This document shows, in pieces, positions 31,961-44,600 of a DNA stretch of 64,000 nucleotides (the first letter of the stretch is position 1; each line of letters begins with the position of its first letter). The DNA is taken from NCBI GenBank assembly GCA_025024175.1, contig QCXZ01000137.1, positions 11,594,001 to 11,658,000 on the forward strand, written 5' to 3'. A model generated the notes under the pieces. It did not search any database and was not told where the DNA came from. It saw only the letters and a list, made by a program, of their open reading frames with translations. The stretch comes from Rhyzopertha dominica. Lineage: Eukaryota > Arthropoda > Insecta > Coleoptera > Bostrichidae. Both the position numbers and the translations under genes were made by a program.

Positions 31961-34249
31961 TAGTAATTACTCTAGCATGCTTTCCTTGACGTTTAGATTT
32001 AAAAATTACGTCAAAAATTTGTCTTCGTAGGTGTTTATCCGTTCGTTTCCTAGAGCTGTAGATTAGGTGGCGTTGTTCTTAGGGGATATTTCTCGTCTGT
32101 GCATTAGTTTATTTTTGTTTCCATTATTCATTACGGCTGTCCTATTTTTTATGGGTGGGTTTGTTTCCATGTCTGTTTGATTTCAGCACAGTATTACTGC
32201 GGTGTTGTAGTGGTTTCTTACACCTTTCTCTTGTTGTCTATATTATCTCTTCTTCCCTGATTTGCCGGGTAATGTTCTCCCGGTATATTTGATGACTCAA
32301 TTTGCTTCGAAGGCGTTTTCTAGACCACAATTTTTATATACACTTCCCTAGACTACTACACTGTAACGACACCAACACTAACAACAATAACGACAACACA
32401 AGAACCTAACAACTACGTTAATTTTTTGGTTTATATACGTTGCCAGCATATTCCCTTTTCCTTATACATCTATCTTATTGCCTTCTTTCACTGATTCGTT
32501 GTTACTGTAAGAGATTTATTTTGGCGAATTGGTTAAGGTATTCGCGGCCAGGTGATCAACTGTTGTCTTGATTCGGGTCTAAAGGCCGTCGTCGGTTGGA
32601 ATTGCTTCCTAACATTTCGCCACCATGAGCGGCAGGCTTCTTCAGAGGTCCTTCCATCTCCGGTGCTGGATGTAGACTGCATACAAAACAGACAAACAGA
32701 TATTAGGTAGTCTGTTCCTTCCTCTCAGGTCGCATGAAATTCGAGTCCAACTCCGGTAATCCATCTTAATAAAAACATTAAGCTTATTTTTAGGAAACTG
32801 CTACACACTGGTAAGGTCGTTTTCTCTGTCACTACTTTACCATAGAGCTTCGAAACTATTTGAACGATGTTTTAGATTTATGTTGCTAAACATTAGAATG
32901 TCATTAGTGATTATTTGAATTTATTATCGCTATCTGCATTTCGAGTGAAATTAAAGATGTATTTATTGAATATGTGTGTAGTGTTTTATATACCAGTTTC
33001 TTAAAGTGTTCCCATAATTTTCTTGTGAACGATGTCTGTTTTCAATAATGTATATATTCCTGTTCATGGTGGTTAATTGTAAAGGCGGCTTGCAACTAAA
33101 CATTGCCACTATGGCATGAAACTCGAGCTTTATCGTAACGTTTACTATTTTATTCTCTATTGTGCAATATAATAGGAATTCACCAATTCAGTCACTTGTA
33201 TGGTGTATTATTCTTTATTATACGCAATCATTACTGTCATTTAATAATGCATAATGGTTCGATATAATGTAGAAGAAAAACACCACTACCAGTTCTCCGA
33301 TTTGAGATACTCGAATGAATTATTCAGAGATCAAATCAGGCGAAACGCATTTGCGCTGCAATACTTCCTGCTCTCATCAACCACCATAGCTCATCCGAAA
33401 ATGGCCTGCTCGCAAAGTCTCGCGTCGAAACCTTCTCCGGCGCTCCAAATTGTTCTCTAGATAAATATGAACAAGTAAACAAGACACCCTCGCCGAGCTC
33501 CAGCGTCGGCCGGGATATTGGCGTCTGGATGAACCCCACAGGCAGTCGCTTTATCGTGCCCGCGTAATTGGTCTTTGATACCGAGCAGACTGATAAGTAA
33601 AATTGCCCTGTGAAAACTTATCGCGGTAGCAAACTGCAGGAAATTAAACGTCACTACCCTTCACGTCAGACCGTGCTGCAGTCACGTCATAACAGAAGCA
33701 GGAAATCCCAACTCACTTCATTCTTTTCTGTTCGAAGTTTAATCCATTCCAGAAAATTTCTACATTGATTCTTTCATTTCACGGATATCCTGTTAGCTTA
33801 ACTTCTTAACTATACGTTCTTTGTCACATGATTTTAAAATATTCATTCAGTATATAGTACATAAGTCAAATAAAGTCTTGCTTACGCTTTCCACGTTTAT
33901 GTTTATAACGAGTAAATGGCCTGTTATTCACAGCCTCAATATCTCTCTTTCCGCCCACCAAAAAGAACTGAAAGCAATGTTCCTAAATAAACTGCTATTG
34001 TTTCTTAAAGAGATCGGTATATCTATTTTAGCTATTTATAAAAAGGACTATTCAGTGCTTGAAACTCATTGAAAATTTTTCAAATGGGTTATTTAGAGTT
34101 TAGAGGACTTGGTTCCAACACTATAAATACTTATTTTAATCTATACCCTTTCATTGGCATTTATATCTTAGAACTTTAGAACAAAATATTAGACACCCTT
34201 GACACCATGTCAGCTACATTTAGCGATTACACCTACTGAGTTTGTCCAC
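31961..34249. other. no gene recognised
   Basis: AT-rich, with a CpG-richer, stop-poor patch at about 33330-33680 that is open on both strands. No domain. It may be a large insertion separating the LINE relics on either side, or unrelated DNA; no paired ends were found. Confidence 0.3.
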
Positions 34250-34279
34250 ATAGGTCAATCTAATATAGTTCATAAAGTA

Positions 34280-35070
34280 GGTAAACGCTGCTGACGGGCT
34301 TTTTATTGATGTTATTGAAAAGGATGTTGGTCGGATCTTATATCTTGTACGTTTGCAAGTTATAAATTCTCGCTTACTTAACAGTTACTTTGTTTCGAAA
34401 TGGAAAAGGGCGATTCTTCTACAATTCTTATATTTGTTTTGATAAACGGGCTACTGGCATGATTAAAAGTTAACTTAAACGACGAACATGGTTCGTGCGC
34501 ACTAAAAGGGACTCTTCTCATGAGTCTTTTGTACGACTGGATGTTCCTCAGGAATATATTTTACGCCCGTTACTGTTTACATTTTAGATTATGTAGTTTA
34601 ATTTCACACACAACTTGCACATGTACGCCGACGGTACTCAATTAAGATTTAGTTCTACGCCAGTTGGTTTGGATTCTGATGTGATACAAATAAATACTGA
34701 TTAAAAACGGTGACAAATTCAAGTGTAGATTACAACTGACAACTGCAGATGAACTTAGCATGTTGTTGAATCAGCAGGAAATGTTCGCTTTGATATAGAT
34801 TTCACATATTCAACTGTATTTAGAAACCAATGGTATGCTACAATGCTTTTGCTAATATCCTCATAGCAAATCAGCCAATGATTTGTTGTGCGAAACGATG
34901 ATCCTTTTGAATTTTAATTTTGCTTGCTCTGTCCGTGATTCTAGTTTGAATCATGTATTGAGATATAAGGTACAAAATATACATGCTTACGATTTATCCA
35001 AACTCGTTCTTGAATGTACGAAGCTTGAACTTGCTGGTACTGTATGAGCGGATAATATCACGCTCAGTGT
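34280..35070 (+). pseudogene. LINE reverse transcriptase relic
   Basis: Near 34480-34590 the plus strand encodes RTWFVRT-like residues, SSHESFVRLDVPQEYILRPL and LFTF, matching the VPQGSILGPLLF motif. At 34619-34650 it encodes HMYADGTQLRFSS, the catalytic YADD motif with the second aspartate changed to glycine. Residues near 34900-35030 resemble the distal thumb region. The decay level is like the relic at 30500-31960, and the two could be halves of one old copy separated by about 2.3 kb, which I cannot prove. Confidence 0.65.
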
Positions 35071-35196
35071 TTTAATGCGGCGTCTTCCTTCCTAAATGCT
35101 ATTACTACGCCTTAATATTTTCTTTCAGGAATTAGCAGGTAACTTTGGTTCGCGTTGGAAAATTTTTAATGTCATACTTCAAAATTTGTAAAAAAG

Positions 35197-35668
35197 CGCT
35201 GCAAATTGAATTAATACTTCCACATCCAATTGTCAAAATGACATTTACGCTTTTATTTCTTATACTATACATCAATACCGATGTTTTGAGCATTTTTTTG
35301 TCTCTAGACATTTTTGGAATAACAAACGGTTTTCGTAATATTAGCAAAAATACATAAATTTTTAAAATCGTCTTGGTTTTCTATATAATAGCAATATGAA
35401 AAAAAAATTGTGTAGATAGGGGACAAAATACAAATTTTTGGAAATATTTTAGAAATGTCAGTCATTTGTAAAAAAAAATATAACACTTTTTGTGAGAAAT
35501 TTTATTTCCTACCTGATGGTCCACTTTTTGAATATAGGTGCTTTCGGAGATAATCAGGGAAAAACGATTTTTTAAGTGACGGTTTTTTCGCTAATATGTT
35601 CTAAACCGTTTGGTGCACCAAAAAATTATACGGGCGAATAATACTCGCAATTAAACTACTAATTACAT
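35197..35668. repeat. dispersed repeat family F, copy 2 (truncated)
   Basis: Same orientation and left end as copies 1 and 3: GCTGCAAATTGAATTAATAC, CTTCCACATCC and GTCAAAATGACATTTACGC. It loses similarity after the TAATACTCGCAATTA segment, so the right end with the inverse GGATGTGGAAG is missing. Confidence 0.75.
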
Positions 35669-36209
35669 ACACTAGCTTACTAATTACTGGCGTCTTCGCG
35701 ATTTACATCTGTTTGTGAAAAAGGGTAAACCGCAACCTCTATATTTTCAAATAGAAGCAGCACTGTATAGGTTGGAATACTAGCAGAGAAAGCCTAGTTT
35801 CTCAGGGTTATTCTTTCACATCTTAATTGTTTCTAATCCTCACGAATGACTTACATTTACATACTTATTTACCTTTGCGGCGACAATTCAAATATTGATG
35901 GATAATTTTTAAGTTAAAGTAAGTAAGTAAAGTTAAGTAAAACTTTTGATTATATGATTGTATATTGTTGCCAGTGCTCTAGTCTCTTTGTTTTTAATCG
36001 ACGTTGTTTGTTTTGTTTGNCTTGCTTGTCTCANGAGTTTANCAAAATACGATATCCAGAAAAGAATTTGCCTTCTCTAGGCGCGGGCAGTGTTACATTG
36101 TATTATTTACGCTATTATTTACATCGTCCATTTTTGTTGCCAGGCTTTCGTTTCTACTATAGAGTGGAAACTCCTAAAATAGCGCAATCGAAAAACTAAG
36201 GCATACAGC

Positions 36210-36958
36210 CAGTGACGGGCGCATAGAATACTCCATGTCGATTACGCCATTATCAACGCGTAAACTATGTAATATTCTACTTTAAAAGTCTACTGTAGAA
36301 AATAACATTATGTAGATAAACAGCAAATTAATAATATTTAGTACTTTTAATAGCTCCAAATGCCTCAAATGACATTATTATTTTGTATATCATTATTTTT
36401 GATGCTTCCTAACTAAACAAAATACTACTTCGTTGTAATTAAAATAACTAAACATACGTTAAACAACAATAACTTGTTTCGGCATACAGTTGTTAGGGCC
36501 AGAAGGCACAAGCGTGCTTTGGAGCCCTCAATCGGTCAAATGGGTTTTTAAATGACTGTAAACTATGATTTTATTATCTTTCTTGTCTATAAACCGAAGA
36601 AGACGGGCAATTTCATATGCTACCTATTATACCTAATATACTCTTAGAAGAAAAGACTTCGAAACGCATGTTTTGTCCCAAAGAAGTAAAAAACCGTTTG
36701 GGTACTCTGTTGACTTACTAAAATAATAAAACAATAATATAAATATTAAAAAACTGTACTGCTTTAATTATTTTAAAGAATTGGCCCATAAAACAGGGAA
36801 ATTGGAACAAAATAATTTCCACAATACACATAGTATACAATAGCTATAATATACTCGTCTCATATTTTCTACTCAAAATCTACGCCAAAATGCTTTATCT
36901 ACATTTTCTACGCGGGTAATGTAGAAAATTATAATTTACGCGTAAACGCCCATCACTG
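36210..36958. mobile_element. non-autonomous hAT-like element, copy 2
   Basis: 749 bp with ends CAGTGACGGGCG and CGCCCATCACTG and a perfect 8-bp target duplication CATACAGC (36202-36209 and 36959-36966). It is inverted relative to copy 1 at 16532-17418: its first 90 bases match the reverse complement of copy 1's last 90, including TCTACTTTAAAAGTCTACTG-type sequence. No transposase ORF. The 8-bp duplication supports the hAT superfamily. Confidence 0.9.
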
Positions 36959-36989
36959 CATACAGCCTCGTGGTCTAGGCTTCGAGGTT

Positions 36990-37639
36990 CGGAGTCCACC
37001 TTGCCCACGAGTTGCCAGAATCAAAAATTGGAGTCTAGTCCTACAGCCCATGCATCTGAACGCAAACGGTCTCAAATTACCTGTCTGGAACGCGTTTAAC
37101 TCACCTACCCCGTCAACGCCGCTGCCGTCAATCATACTCTGCTTCTGGAATCGTGCGTCCGGTCACGCGGAACTGACCAATTTCCACGACGCGTTGTGTG
37201 TGTATTCTGCGTCCCGACACGTTATTTACGGGTATGTGAACGCAGTTTATGGTTTGATTGGTCATGGAGCGAATGTAGGACGACAGGTGCCATACTGCGA
37301 AATTTTATACGCGAAGGGTCCCGAGATTCAGTTGACAATGGCAGTTTGGTTTGAGTCGGTCGGATCCGGCGTTCGTATTTGCGGTATCATTTCAAAGATA
37401 TACATTGTATGTGTTAGCGTTTGAAGGGTTAAGCTGCTGAATGTAATTATCCGTCGTTTCGTGCTCATGCTACCGGAATATCCAGGCCAAATGTTTGATA
37501 TTATGCTGGATGTGGGAAGTATGCTTCAATCCCTCGCACAAGTGCTTCAGTATTTGGTAGGTGCAGGGATTGGTTGAAAACAGTTTAATGAAGCTAGTTG
37601 TAAAGCATGACAGACAAGTTATGTATAAAACACCTAGAT
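36990..37639. other. no gene recognised
   Basis: CpG-richer DNA with a plus ORF of 124 codons (37050-37424) and a minus ORF of 60 codons, neither with a domain. The ORF is open probably because stop codons are scarce in GC-rich DNA. A decayed tRNA-like B-box string GGTTCGGAGTCC lies near 36985. Confidence 0.3.
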
Positions 37640-37689
37640 ATACAACGTATAATTAGGTACAGGTCAGGCCGTCCCGGTCAAGACCATAC

Positions 37690-40600
37690 CCAATAAACAC
37701 AAGTCCGTTTAAAAAACGTTTTTTAAGTCAATACACGTATTAATAGAACGCGTGTAACTAATACGTACAATCAACTCTTAGATGTCGCTGATTTTCACGT
37801 AAGATTACACGAACAAATACACGTTTATCTTAGTGTTATAATAACGTGAGAAATAAGTTGAACAATGTCTAAATTTTTACGTTGTTCTCTACGTTTTATA
37901 ACGATATTGATTCAACGTCTATCACACTGATTATTTATTAGTTCTATAAACGTATATTTTACATGTTTATTTAACGTATTCTTATTATGATAAGTGAGCG
38001 GTAGAAAACACGTGTAAAATACGTTATGGAAGCACCTATTTAAAAAAGCTCATTTTTCTTATTTTATATGTTTTATTAAATGAAAAATTATTAAAAAAAT
38101 ACATAAAAGCCATAAAAAACTTGAAATAACAACACACTAAAATTCCTCTGCTAACTATTTCTTCCGCCCTTGGCTGAGTCGTGTTGCTGAGTGCTTTAGC
38201 CATTCTTTAACCACCTAAGCAATCTGTAGATCGTTACGTTCATTGGCCGGAAAGTTAAATTTGCTGCTTCTGTAAATATGTACATATTTCAAAATTAGAA
38301 AGTTTATTCTAATTTAACTTTATGATTAGTTTAACGTTTATATTATAGATTTTATGCCTAATTAATAAATATTGTCGTTGAATTTAATATTCGTGCTAAA
38401 GAAAAACAAACTGAATCTAATTTGTGTAACAGATAGGTAGAAGTAAATACATCACTAAATGAACAATTAAGAGTTTATCAGATAACCTTTTTTCAAATGA
38501 TTGCATGTTGTATAGATCTCCTTTTTTGTGAATGGAGCCGATGGAATTTGAAAATGAAATGGAAATGTAAAAAACGTAAACATAATATTAATTACTTAGT
38601 TGACGTTTTTAACGTTATTTACAAGTCAAAATATAAAGTAGAGGTATTACCACTATTTAATTTAGAAACAAAAGTTGTAACAGATACAACGTTAAAAATA
38701 TGCAGGACCCCTTAGCAAGAAATGTTGATTAGATGATAACTAAGCACAGATTTAAGTATTTTTGGAATAATTTAATGTATTTTGTTGTTTAATTAAAATG
38801 ATTCACAAATAATGAAGCTGTGTATAGGAAAAGGGTTCAGCCGATGGGTCTCTGTCTGTCTGTAGTTTGAATTTCGCGCCGGTTCTGACTCCGATTTAAA
38901 GAGACGAACGCGTTCAACGTTCAAGGTTATTGGTCGGCATTTCCAAACAACAAAATAATTTAATGGAGTATCGCCTCTTGTAGGATCCCTTCCCTTTCGC
39001 GTTTAGGGGATCATTTTGGGAGTACAATCGTTACAATCGGGTGGTATGCGCAGTAATTAATGTTATTTTTTTTGTCTAAAACCTAAAGCGACACTGGATT
39101 ACTTAGAAACAAAATAACTAATCAAAGATAGATACTTGTGCTCAAAACACATATTTAACACACAGAACTACTAAAAATGTGTGGGTACTCACCTTACATA
39201 AAATAAAAACACAGTATGAAGCACCAATATCGAGCAGCACGTTTCGACGCTTCTAGTTACTAGAGACGGGTCGTTATTTTAGTAACGTTATTTTGGAACG
39301 TTATTATTTAATAACGGAACGTAACGTTCCCGACTGTGCACGGAACTCGTTATATTTTGGAACGTCATAACAGCGCAACGCAGTCACGCAGCAAGCTGAC
39401 TCAAGGTCGGAAACGACGTGGTACGAAAAACGGCGACCACGAATAATCTGTACTAGTAAATCCGGCAACGGGCATAACGCGGAACGTGGAACGTGGAACC
39501 GCACGAGAAACGTGAAAGGAACTAATGGGAAACACAATCGTTAACGACGATACGTAAAGTAACGCGTAAATACATCTAGTTTGTTCATCAGCAAGGTTTT
39601 TTTAAGTAAATTAGGTTACTTATGCAATTGATGATGACTAAAATGTTAAGAAGTGTTTTTTATAGAAATTGATATATTAATTAATAGGGGTCTAGTAGTC
39701 AGGTATTTGATAGCGTCAGTATTTAATTAATCGAATTNATTAACAAAACCCTAAGTTCTTTATTTATGTANAAAAANAACAAAATATAAACTTAAGTGTA
39801 AACAAATACAAAACAGAAAATACTAATCCTTAAAATAAAAAAAAACACCACAGTCGAATATATAGGTACCTATTGGCAAACTAAAAAGCAACTCTCATTG
39901 AAATAACAAAAAATCCGTAAATGCAAAGAACTTTAACTTATAAAATTAAGTTCACAGCGAACTTCTAACACAAGAAATAAAATAAGATTACTATGAACTA
40001 AATGTAACTGTTTGCACTAACTTATTGTTAAACTTTTTTTTTTTGTATTGTGTCCTACAAACAAGATCTGATTGTCTGTACCTGAAACTTACGACAAAAT
40101 GATGAGATGATTAATGTACACACCTCATTCCTGCAAAGACTGTTACTAGGCAACTACTTTAGCGTTACCAGATTATATTATATAAAATTGTATGATAAAT
40201 ATAAACAAATTAAAGTGCAATACAATAGATCTAATTTGTTAAATACCCGCCCTTCTCTTTAACTGTAAAAGATTGAGTACAAAACGGGCACGCAACTGCG
40301 CAACACTGTGAAATACATCGTTCCAAAAAATAACGTTATTTTGGAACGTTACATTTCTGGAACGGAACGCTATGGAACGTTCCACACGAGTAACCGTTAT
40401 TCCCACCTCTACTAGTTACGCATTTTGCAGGCAGCTGTTAGTTCTGTAATAAGAATGCGCAGCTGCCAGGCTGCCACCACCACCAACTATTGCGCCAATG
40501 AAATAATTTCGTTCGTGGCAAGTATTGTTCTTCACGTTTAAAAAACGTATCTTTCTTTACTCATTTCAGTGCATAAAGAAACGTTGAGTCACACATAGAC

Positions 40601-41117
40601 ATACAATTTAATAATGAAATAATAAACTACGGTGATAAACGGTCAGTAGATTAATATAAAATTCTCTCTTTTTACTATGTCTATAAATCTGTAGCAAGAT
40701 TATTAGTGTAATGCAAAATTGTCTACATAGTTCACATGTTTAATTTTAATATAGCAATTATAATGACGATAATGCTCTATTAAAACGTGTAAGCCACGTT
40801 TTGCAGATAGTAATTATAAATCCCATATCAACACCTTGTTTAAACGTTGTTTTAAACCAACGAGTTAAAATAATACATTCTTTTCACGTTTATAGTGGGA
40901 ATAATAAATACATTTTCTTGTGACGTTAAGATCACGTATATTGAGAGATCATTGTAACCAATCGTCTCACTATACGTATTTTTAACGAAACATTGAAACC
41001 GTTTTTTTCTGAACCATATAGAAACCGTTTAGTGCATAACACATTCTCAACGTACACGGTATTTCAACCAATGACACGTTGAAGTTACGTTATTTAAACG
41101 TACTTGTGTTTACTGGG
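37690..41117. mobile_element. TIR DNA transposon with TA target duplication, superfamily unassigned
   Basis: Left end CCCAATAAACACAAGTCCGT and right end, inverted, CCCAGTAAACACAAGTACGT; about 28 of the first 31 positions match. Both ends are flanked by TA (37688-37689 and 41118-41119). The total of 3428 bp includes a 1151-bp hAT element, leaving about 2.3 kb. Several hundred bases inside each end are dense in ACGTTTA, AACGTT and related strings in both orientations, as in elements whose transposase binds subterminal repeats. No transposase domain was recognised; an ORF at 38497-38715 is unassigned. TA duplications suggest the Tc1/mariner group, but CCCA ends and multiple subterminal sites are not typical. 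Confidence 0.85.
39261..40411. mobile_element. non-autonomous hAT-like element nested in the TIR transposon
   Basis: 1151 bp with a perfect 8-bp target duplication CTAGTTAC (39253-39260 and 40412-40419). The ends are TAGAGACGGGTCGTTATTTT and, inverted, TAGAGGTGGGAATAACGG. Subterminal regions repeat GGAACGTT and TAACGTTATTTTGGAACG in both orientations, probable transposase-binding sites. There is no coding capacity; the 77-codon minus ORF at 39304-39537 spans the GC-richer subterminal part. It belongs to a different hAT family from the two CAGTGATG elements. Confidence 0.92.
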
Positions 41118-43035
41118 TAAAACAGCGCGACAACGGATGTACAAAGATGCATAAGAAACTTCTATACCGATAAAATATCAATTCAGGAGCAAATAAATAC
41201 CGACGGACATAGAAAACATAATAAAGCGTTAAGTAATATAATGGCCGACGACGATTTTCCGACTGATAATTCCTCCAAAAAGAGGAGAGCATTGAAAGGG
41301 ACCGAAGACCAATCTAACAGAAATAAAAAGATAAAATAGACCAACTGTTAAATATGATACAAGAAATTAAAAGTGAGCAAGCAAAAATAAGAAAATAAAT
41401 TCGACAAAAGGGGAAGGAGCGGAGAAGATTCAGATCCGAATTATTACGACTAAAACAAGAAATAGAAAATATGCACAAATCAACAAAATGAATTGATTAG
41501 AAAAGAGCTACAGGAAATAAAGTCGGACCTATAAGTGATAGAAAAGGAGAGAAAGAAGAACAAACATAATCATAAATGGACTGGATATAATTACAGAACA
41601 ACCTCTTGCCTTACAGGAAACAGTAACTAACTTCATAAAGGAAAATCTAACGATTAATATAGAAGTGTGTGGTAGAAACGATAACAGCATGGGGTAAGTG
41701 AGAAGTTATGCGTAATAGAGCAAAACTTAAACAGATACCTAATGCAGGATATACATTAATGATGATGATAAGATCAAAATCCCAAGAGTAGAAAGAAAAA
41801 GGTAGACACCTTAAAGTTGGAGATGGGACAAGACCACAAACAAGTTGGTAGAACCAAATCCAAAAATCTAACAGGCACAAGTGAGAGAGATAAAAATAAA
41901 AACTAAGGCAATGATCAAGGACAGTTCTTTACGGAAAGTAAAAAAAATCAATCTGGATGTACCCACCCATGGCAAAGAGAAATAGCTGCAGGAAGAATTT
42001 GGAAAGGTAGACCTGGATTTGCTAGGCATCACTGAAACAAAGAAGAAAGGTAAATGAGTATTGAAAATGAAGAGTATGGTACACTTAATACCTGTATATG
42101 ATATGGAGTAAAGGGGACAGGAGGGCCTCATGCTAAGTATAATGCATCCTAAAACAAAACATGGCAGATAACTTGCGTAAATGGGATTGCATGTCTGAAA
42201 GAATACTAACCGTAGAAGTTAGCCAAGAAAGAAACAAAAAACCTGTACATTCATTATTGTATGTAGGCTGAATGAGGATGAAACAGTTGCGGTGAAAAAC
42301 CAATTCTGGGAAGATTTAATCATAGCAACCGAAACTAGCAAAGGAAAAACAAATATTTTGGAAGACCTTCAACGGACGTGTGGAGAAGAAGAATAACGCA
42401 ACAGCTTCGACAATAGGAAGACGCGGTGANGGGAAACGAAACTACANCGGTAGANGTTGGGCTGTTGCATGTTAAAATGTTGTTAAAAATATATTTTATG
42501 TCCACAAAGGTACACTAGATGCACAAGAGAAGTGCAGAGAAGGGAATAAAGATCTATAATTGACTAAATAATCACCGAAAGACGCTAACAAAAGAATATT
42601 AGATATGGTAGGTAGGAAGGCCAATTTCTGTAGAAAGGATACGAAGAAAGTAAAACCACAAAACAACGTTAGTAAAAAATCAAACGAGAGAAGAAAATCG
42701 TTCAAACTCAGCTCAACATTGTTCAGAAATACAAAAATTTAATAGACAATGAAATCGAGGAAATACAGCAAACGGAAAAGTAGATGCGGAAAACTTATGG
42801 CAGAAATTTAGGAATTTAGTATTAAACACAACTAAAACAGCATATGGAACAATTAAAGATAACAAGAATACGATACAGACACACCAGTGGAACGACAAAT
42901 AAAATTGAAGAAGATAAAGTGGATGAAATATCTAATTGAAAAAACTGCTGACAACTATAACAAGTATAAGAACCAAATAAAGATTGTAAAGATCTTAATA
43001 ACGACAGCAAATGAAACATACTGAAATGAATTTGG

Positions 43036-43090
43036 TTAGGCCAGGCCAGGCCAGGTCAGGTCAGGTCAGGTCAGGTCAGGTCAGGTTAGG
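43036..43090 (+). repeat. TTAGG/CCAGG/TCAGG pentamer array
   Basis: Eleven perfect pentamers: one TTAGG, three CCAGG, six TCAGG, one TTAGG. It lies in the LINE between endonuclease and RT remnants. It starts and ends with the canonical insect telomere unit and is filled with the tenebrionid-type unit, but this is also just a slippage-prone pentamer. Confidence 0.95.
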
Positions 43091-44600
43091 TCAAATAGAA
43101 AAAGCATACAAAAGGAATCAGAAGTAACACAAACAACGTACCTGAGACCAAAATATAAACAATATAGAAGAAATAACACTGTAGGAAGTCATAAAGACTT
43201 AATGGGGTAAGGCGCCAGGACAAGACATGATAACAACTGAAATTATACAAAACATTGAGGAAAGGGAATTAAAATGTCAACAGATATATTCAATAGAGTA
43301 ATGGGCGAATGAAAAGTCCCACTTGACTGGACTGTGGGTGTAATACTGCCAATATACAAAAAAACGGATAAAAAAGGATATATACCAACTACAATTACAC
43401 ATTGCTTTCCTAAGCACAATAGAAAATTTTTTTGAATCATAGACTGCAAAATGCAATTGAACAGCAATTAGACGAAGCACAATGTGGATTTAGAGGGGCC
43501 ATAGCATACAGGATCATATCCTCATCCTAAACCAGACCGCCAGCAAAATATTGAGGCAAAATAAAGAAACTTATATAGGATTCATAGATTTAGAGAAAGC
43601 GTTTGACCGCGCACCAAAAGAAAGGATTTGGAGAAGCCTGAAACAGAGGGGAGTAGATAACATTTTAATTGTAGCAGTACAAAGTTTATATCGTGAGAAC
43701 AAACAACACAAACTCATAAACATTTGTTACTGACGATGGACTCAAACAGGGCGGATTTCTGAACCCTGTGCTCTTTGCAGTCCTTATTATGAACTACACG
43801 TATATAATTAAAGTATGCAGAAGACTGCATACTTGACAACTAACCATATGATATGGAAATTTGAACATCATACGATGGGCGATAATGGCAAGCACAGAAA
43901 AGATGGTGCAAGATAAGCTACAGATATGGCAAGCAGTCCTCCAAAAATATAACATAAACACGAACTTAGCGAAAAAAGTTGTGACTATTTCAAACTATGG
44001 TTCAAGTATTTAGGAGTGACTGTCGAACAAGCAGGAAGACCACTACAAATATCAGAAACAGGAGCAGATAAAGGCCAGACTATACCACAGTCTTAGAGAC
44101 TTCGCAAACAAAAGGGAAGTGTCACGTACAACAAAATTAGCAGTGTGTAAAACAATATATTGCCCCATACGGATATTCGAGTGTGTACCATGGATACAGA
44201 CAAAGGGGGCTAAAGCAGAATTCAGGCGGTAGAAATGACGTACCTAAGAACTATAAAAGGCATTTCGAGAAGAGATAGGATAAGAAGATATATAATGATA
44301 AGTGAACTCGTGGTTAAATCAATATTAAAATCCATAGAAGAAAGGCAACTTGCGTGGTTTGGACACTTAGATGAGAAATATGCGTCCGGTAAAAAAGGTA
44401 TCGCAAGCCATGCCTGGTACAAGGAAGATAAGAAAAACACCTAAAAGCACCCGAGACAAGGCAATAGAAAATATTCTGGGAGACAAAAGCCTAACAATGA
44501 GCGAAGCCAAAAAGTTAGCAAAGGACACATATTTGAGTTACTTACACTCTCCAGTTGCACTAATTGTTTTTGAGGTAGTATTACTAAATTAATTTATTTT

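Larger units (their letters stand above)
37640..44600 (+). mobile_element. APE-type LINE with nested insertions
   Basis: Decayed plus-strand LINE of about 3.5 kb once nested insertions are removed. After the TIR element at 37690-41117, ORF1 starts at 41241 with MADDDFPTDNSSKKRRALKG and is soon interrupted. The endonuclease region (about 42180-42460) keeps ERILTVEVSQERNKK and a FNGRVEKKNNATASTIGR segment. The RT (about 43430-43800) keeps NAIEQQLDEAQCGFRG, TYIGFIDLEKAFDRAPKERI and DDGLKQGGFLNPVLFAV. The C-terminus (44235-44530) keeps TIKGISRRDRIRR, RQLAWFGH and KSLTMSEAKKLAKDTYL. The YADD motif is not recognisable. Frameshifts and stops are frequent. The 5' flank at 37640-37689 is inferred to be the LINE's own 5' end. 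Confidence 0.8.

Noticed and set aside
36967..37010. tRNA-like or SINE head with TGGTCTAGG and GGTTCGGAGTCC
   Set aside because: A-like and B-like boxes are only about ten bases apart, and no cloverleaf can form. At most a shrunken SINE remnant.
37050..37424. 124-codon plus ORF
   Set aside because: No domain and no flanking splice signals; length is explained by GC-rich composition with few stop codons.
41647..43019. Series of minus-strand ORFs rich in Phe, Leu and Ser
   Set aside because: Antisense to the A-rich plus-strand LINE coding region, which is stop-poor on the opposite strand.
43036..43090. True telomere or chromosome end
   Set aside because: Only eleven units, embedded in a LINE with unique sequence continuing on both sides.
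43243..43480. Two minus-strand ORFs of 67-74 codons
   Set aside because: Antisense shadows of the plus-strand LINE RT.
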